This document shows, in pieces, positions 62,869-64,000 of a stretch of DNA of 64,000 nt; position 1 is the stretch's first letter, and each line of letters opens with the position of its first letter. This DNA comes from Dongia_B soli (GTDB lineage Bacteria; Pseudomonadota; Alphaproteobacteria; Dongiales; Dongiaceae). The DNA lies in assembly GCF_034044715.1 (NCBI RefSeq), contig NZ_JAXCLW010000002.1, forward strand, positions 248,001-312,000, in the 5' to 3' direction. The notes below the pieces were generated by a model. That model was not told the DNA's origin. It did no database searches and saw only the letters and a list, made by a program, of their open reading frames with translations. Both the position numbers and the translations under genes were made by a program.

Positions 62869-64000
62869 TATATTACACCTTTCATGCCAATCAAAAGTAG
62901 GCTGGCGATTGAGCCGATCCAGATAGAGGATCGTGCCAGAGATTTCGCGTTAAGCAGGATCTCGATGCAGTAAAGCAGCGGCACCAGTCGAAGCGCGAAA
63001 TTGCGGAACGAGGTTTCGGTATCGCCATGCATCGGGAAGAGAAAAATGCCGAGCAAGGCAATTCCTATCAGAAAGTCGAGATTGTTGAATTGAAACCCGC
63101 CATCACGCAAAAGCCATCCCGTAAACGAAATAACGAAGGCCAGCCCGAAGAGGCAGGCGGTTAAAGTAAGCCACCAGAATTCCGAAGATGTTTGCGTATA
63201 GGTCAGCGAATAGCAGACGACGGTGGCGGCGATATAAGCGGTAATACGTCCAACCTGTTCCACCAGGCTCGATTTTAAACTAACGGCGATCAAAGCCAGG
63301 CAGGCGATCACCAGGCTTGCGATCGAGAGATCCCTTGCAACGGGAACCAGAGCTACGCCGGAGAGAATGTAAAGAACTGTCGCCAGTGCCGCGCCAAGCC
63401 GGGCGAAATTGAGAACCGCTGTCAGCCGCGATTGCTTGCCGGTTTTACGAAGCGCTTGGCTCGCCGAAGTTGGGCTCGGATGGCGATGGGGCCGCCATCC
63501 TGTGGCCTGAAGAAAGTGATAGCCTGCCAAGCAGCCAATACTGATCGTCAGGTAAACCAGTATCACCAGCCAATCCGAGGCGGATTGCAACAGCAGCGCG
63601 CCGGAAATGAAGATGGCCTGGATGCCATAGATAATCGCGACGCTTTCATTGTGTCGAAAGCCGATCGCCAACAGTTTGTGATGGATATGGTTCTTATCGG
63701 GGGAGAATGGAGAACGTCCGGCTCTCAGGCGCTGAAACATGACAGTCGCCGTATCAAGCGCGGGTAGGCCAATCAGCATCAAAAGGCAGGACGGGCTCAA
63801 TTGAACATCCTGACGACAGAGAAGCACGGCCAAAGCAGCAATCGTAAAGCCAAGAAACTGGCTTCCGGCATCTCCCATAAAGATCACAGCCGGATGCGTA
63901 TTATACCGCAGGAAACCGAAGGCTGCACCGATAACTGTTGCGGCTAACAGGGTCGAGACGGTCAGGGCGTCCGGTGAAAAGCCGATGATGGCTATTGCAC
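62868..64000 (-). CDS. Undecaprenyl-phosphate sugar-1-phosphate transferase, WecA/MraY family (5' end beyond window)
   Basis: The visible 377 codons are the C-terminal part of a multi-pass PNPT-family enzyme; the frame stays open to the window's right edge. Diagnostic motifs are FLRYNTHPAVIFMGDAGSQFLGF (with catalytic DAGS) and DKNHIHHKLLAIGF (the HIHH sugar-specificity motif of WecA-like enzymes). Then come several further transmembrane helices that exceed the usual WecA C-terminus. It starts polysaccharide synthesis by placing a sugar-1-P on undecaprenyl phosphate. It is at the head of the exporter block in the visible operon. Confidence 0.88.
   Translation of the reverse strand, partial: AIAIIGFSPDALTVSTLLAATVIGAAFGFLRYNTHPAVIFMGDAGSQFLGFTIAALAVLLCRQDVQLSPSCLLMLIGLPALDTATVMFQRLRAGRSPFSPDKNHIHHKLLAIGFRHNESVAIIYGIQAIFISGALLLQSASDWLVILVYLTISIGCLAGYHFLQATGWRPHRHPSPTSASQALRKTGKQSRLTAVLNFARLGAALATVLYILSGVALVPVARDLSIASLVIACLALIAVSLKSSLVEQVGRITAYIAATVVCYSLTYTQTSSEFWWLTLTACLFGLAFVISFTGWLLRDGGFQFNNLDFLIGIALLGIFLFPMHGDTETSFRNFALRLVPLLYCIEILLNAKSLARSSIWIGSIASLLLIGMKGVI

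Noticed and set aside
1..64000. tRNA/rRNA genes, CRISPR arrays, insertion sequences or prophage genes
   Set aside because: Intergenic stretches were read on both strands; no cloverleaf, repeat-spacer pattern, transposase or integrase was seen.

Overview
The window reads as chromosomal DNA of a free-living heterotrophic alphaproteobacterium. The gene families and arrangements (RHH-type trifunctional PutA, fused indolepyruvate oxidoreductase, liu operon, ArsR-methyltransferase next to metF, metE behind a cobalamin riboswitch) fit Rhodospirillales-like lineages, but the genus cannot be fixed from sequence reading alone. No tRNA, rRNA, CRISPR array, transposase or prophage gene was seen. About fifty protein genes are supported, densely packed and mostly in operons.

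Region 1 (1-12 kb) is one-carbon and deoxynucleotide metabolism. A divergent FolD-like protein has Gln and Glu at two active-site positions that are Lys and Asp in E. coli FolD. A REC-PAS-GGDEF-EAL protein with degenerate REC and GGDEF domains follows. Class Ia ribonucleotide reductase nrdAB lies behind a cobalamin riboswitch, then come metF with an ArsR-methyltransferase regulator, and metE behind a second cobalamin riboswitch. NrdAB and MetE are the B12-independent isozymes, so the locus reads as a B12-sparing switch: with B12 present, MetH and a B12-dependent reductase encoded elsewhere would be used. A 16-bp palindrome between the divergent arsR-methyltransferase and metE promoters is a probable second control point.

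Region 2 (11.7-31.5 kb) holds a YciA-type thioesterase, a CorA-type transporter with a long structured leader, a thioredoxin-like/2OG-Fe(II) dioxygenase fusion, a Tat-exported GH1 beta-glucosidase facing galM, putA with a cluster of candidate autoregulatory GTTGCA-like boxes, the complete leucine catabolic operon liuABCDE, and, tail-overlapping it, a large fused indolepyruvate oxidoreductase.

Region 3 (31.6-38.4 kb) is phenylalanine/tyrosine catabolism: phhA and the operon hppD-hmgA-fahA-maiA, with three separate Lrp/AsnC regulators each next to a divergent catabolic gene. maiA carries a one-base frameshift in this sequence. No aromatic aminotransferase is visible.

Region 4 (38.4-64 kb, running off the right edge) is an exopolysaccharide cluster, nearly all on the minus strand: an undecaprenyl-phosphate sugar-1-phosphate transferase (partial), export protein, outer-membrane barrel, Wzz/GumC protein, BY-kinase-like ATPase, ExeA-like ATPase, wecC, wecB, a heparinase II/III-type lyase, three GT4 glycosyltransferases, galE, a two-domain ADH/Gfo-Idh oxidoreductase, a Wzy-like polymerase and an AsnB-type amidotransferase. 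On the plus strand a methyltransferase and a Wzx flippase run into it. A hexapeptide acyltransferase and a secreted protein of uncertain function close the cluster. The export/kinase/ATPase block resembles exosortase-A (XrtA) polysaccharide loci, but no exosortase is in the window. WecB/WecC imply a polymer containing ManNAcA or a related sugar.
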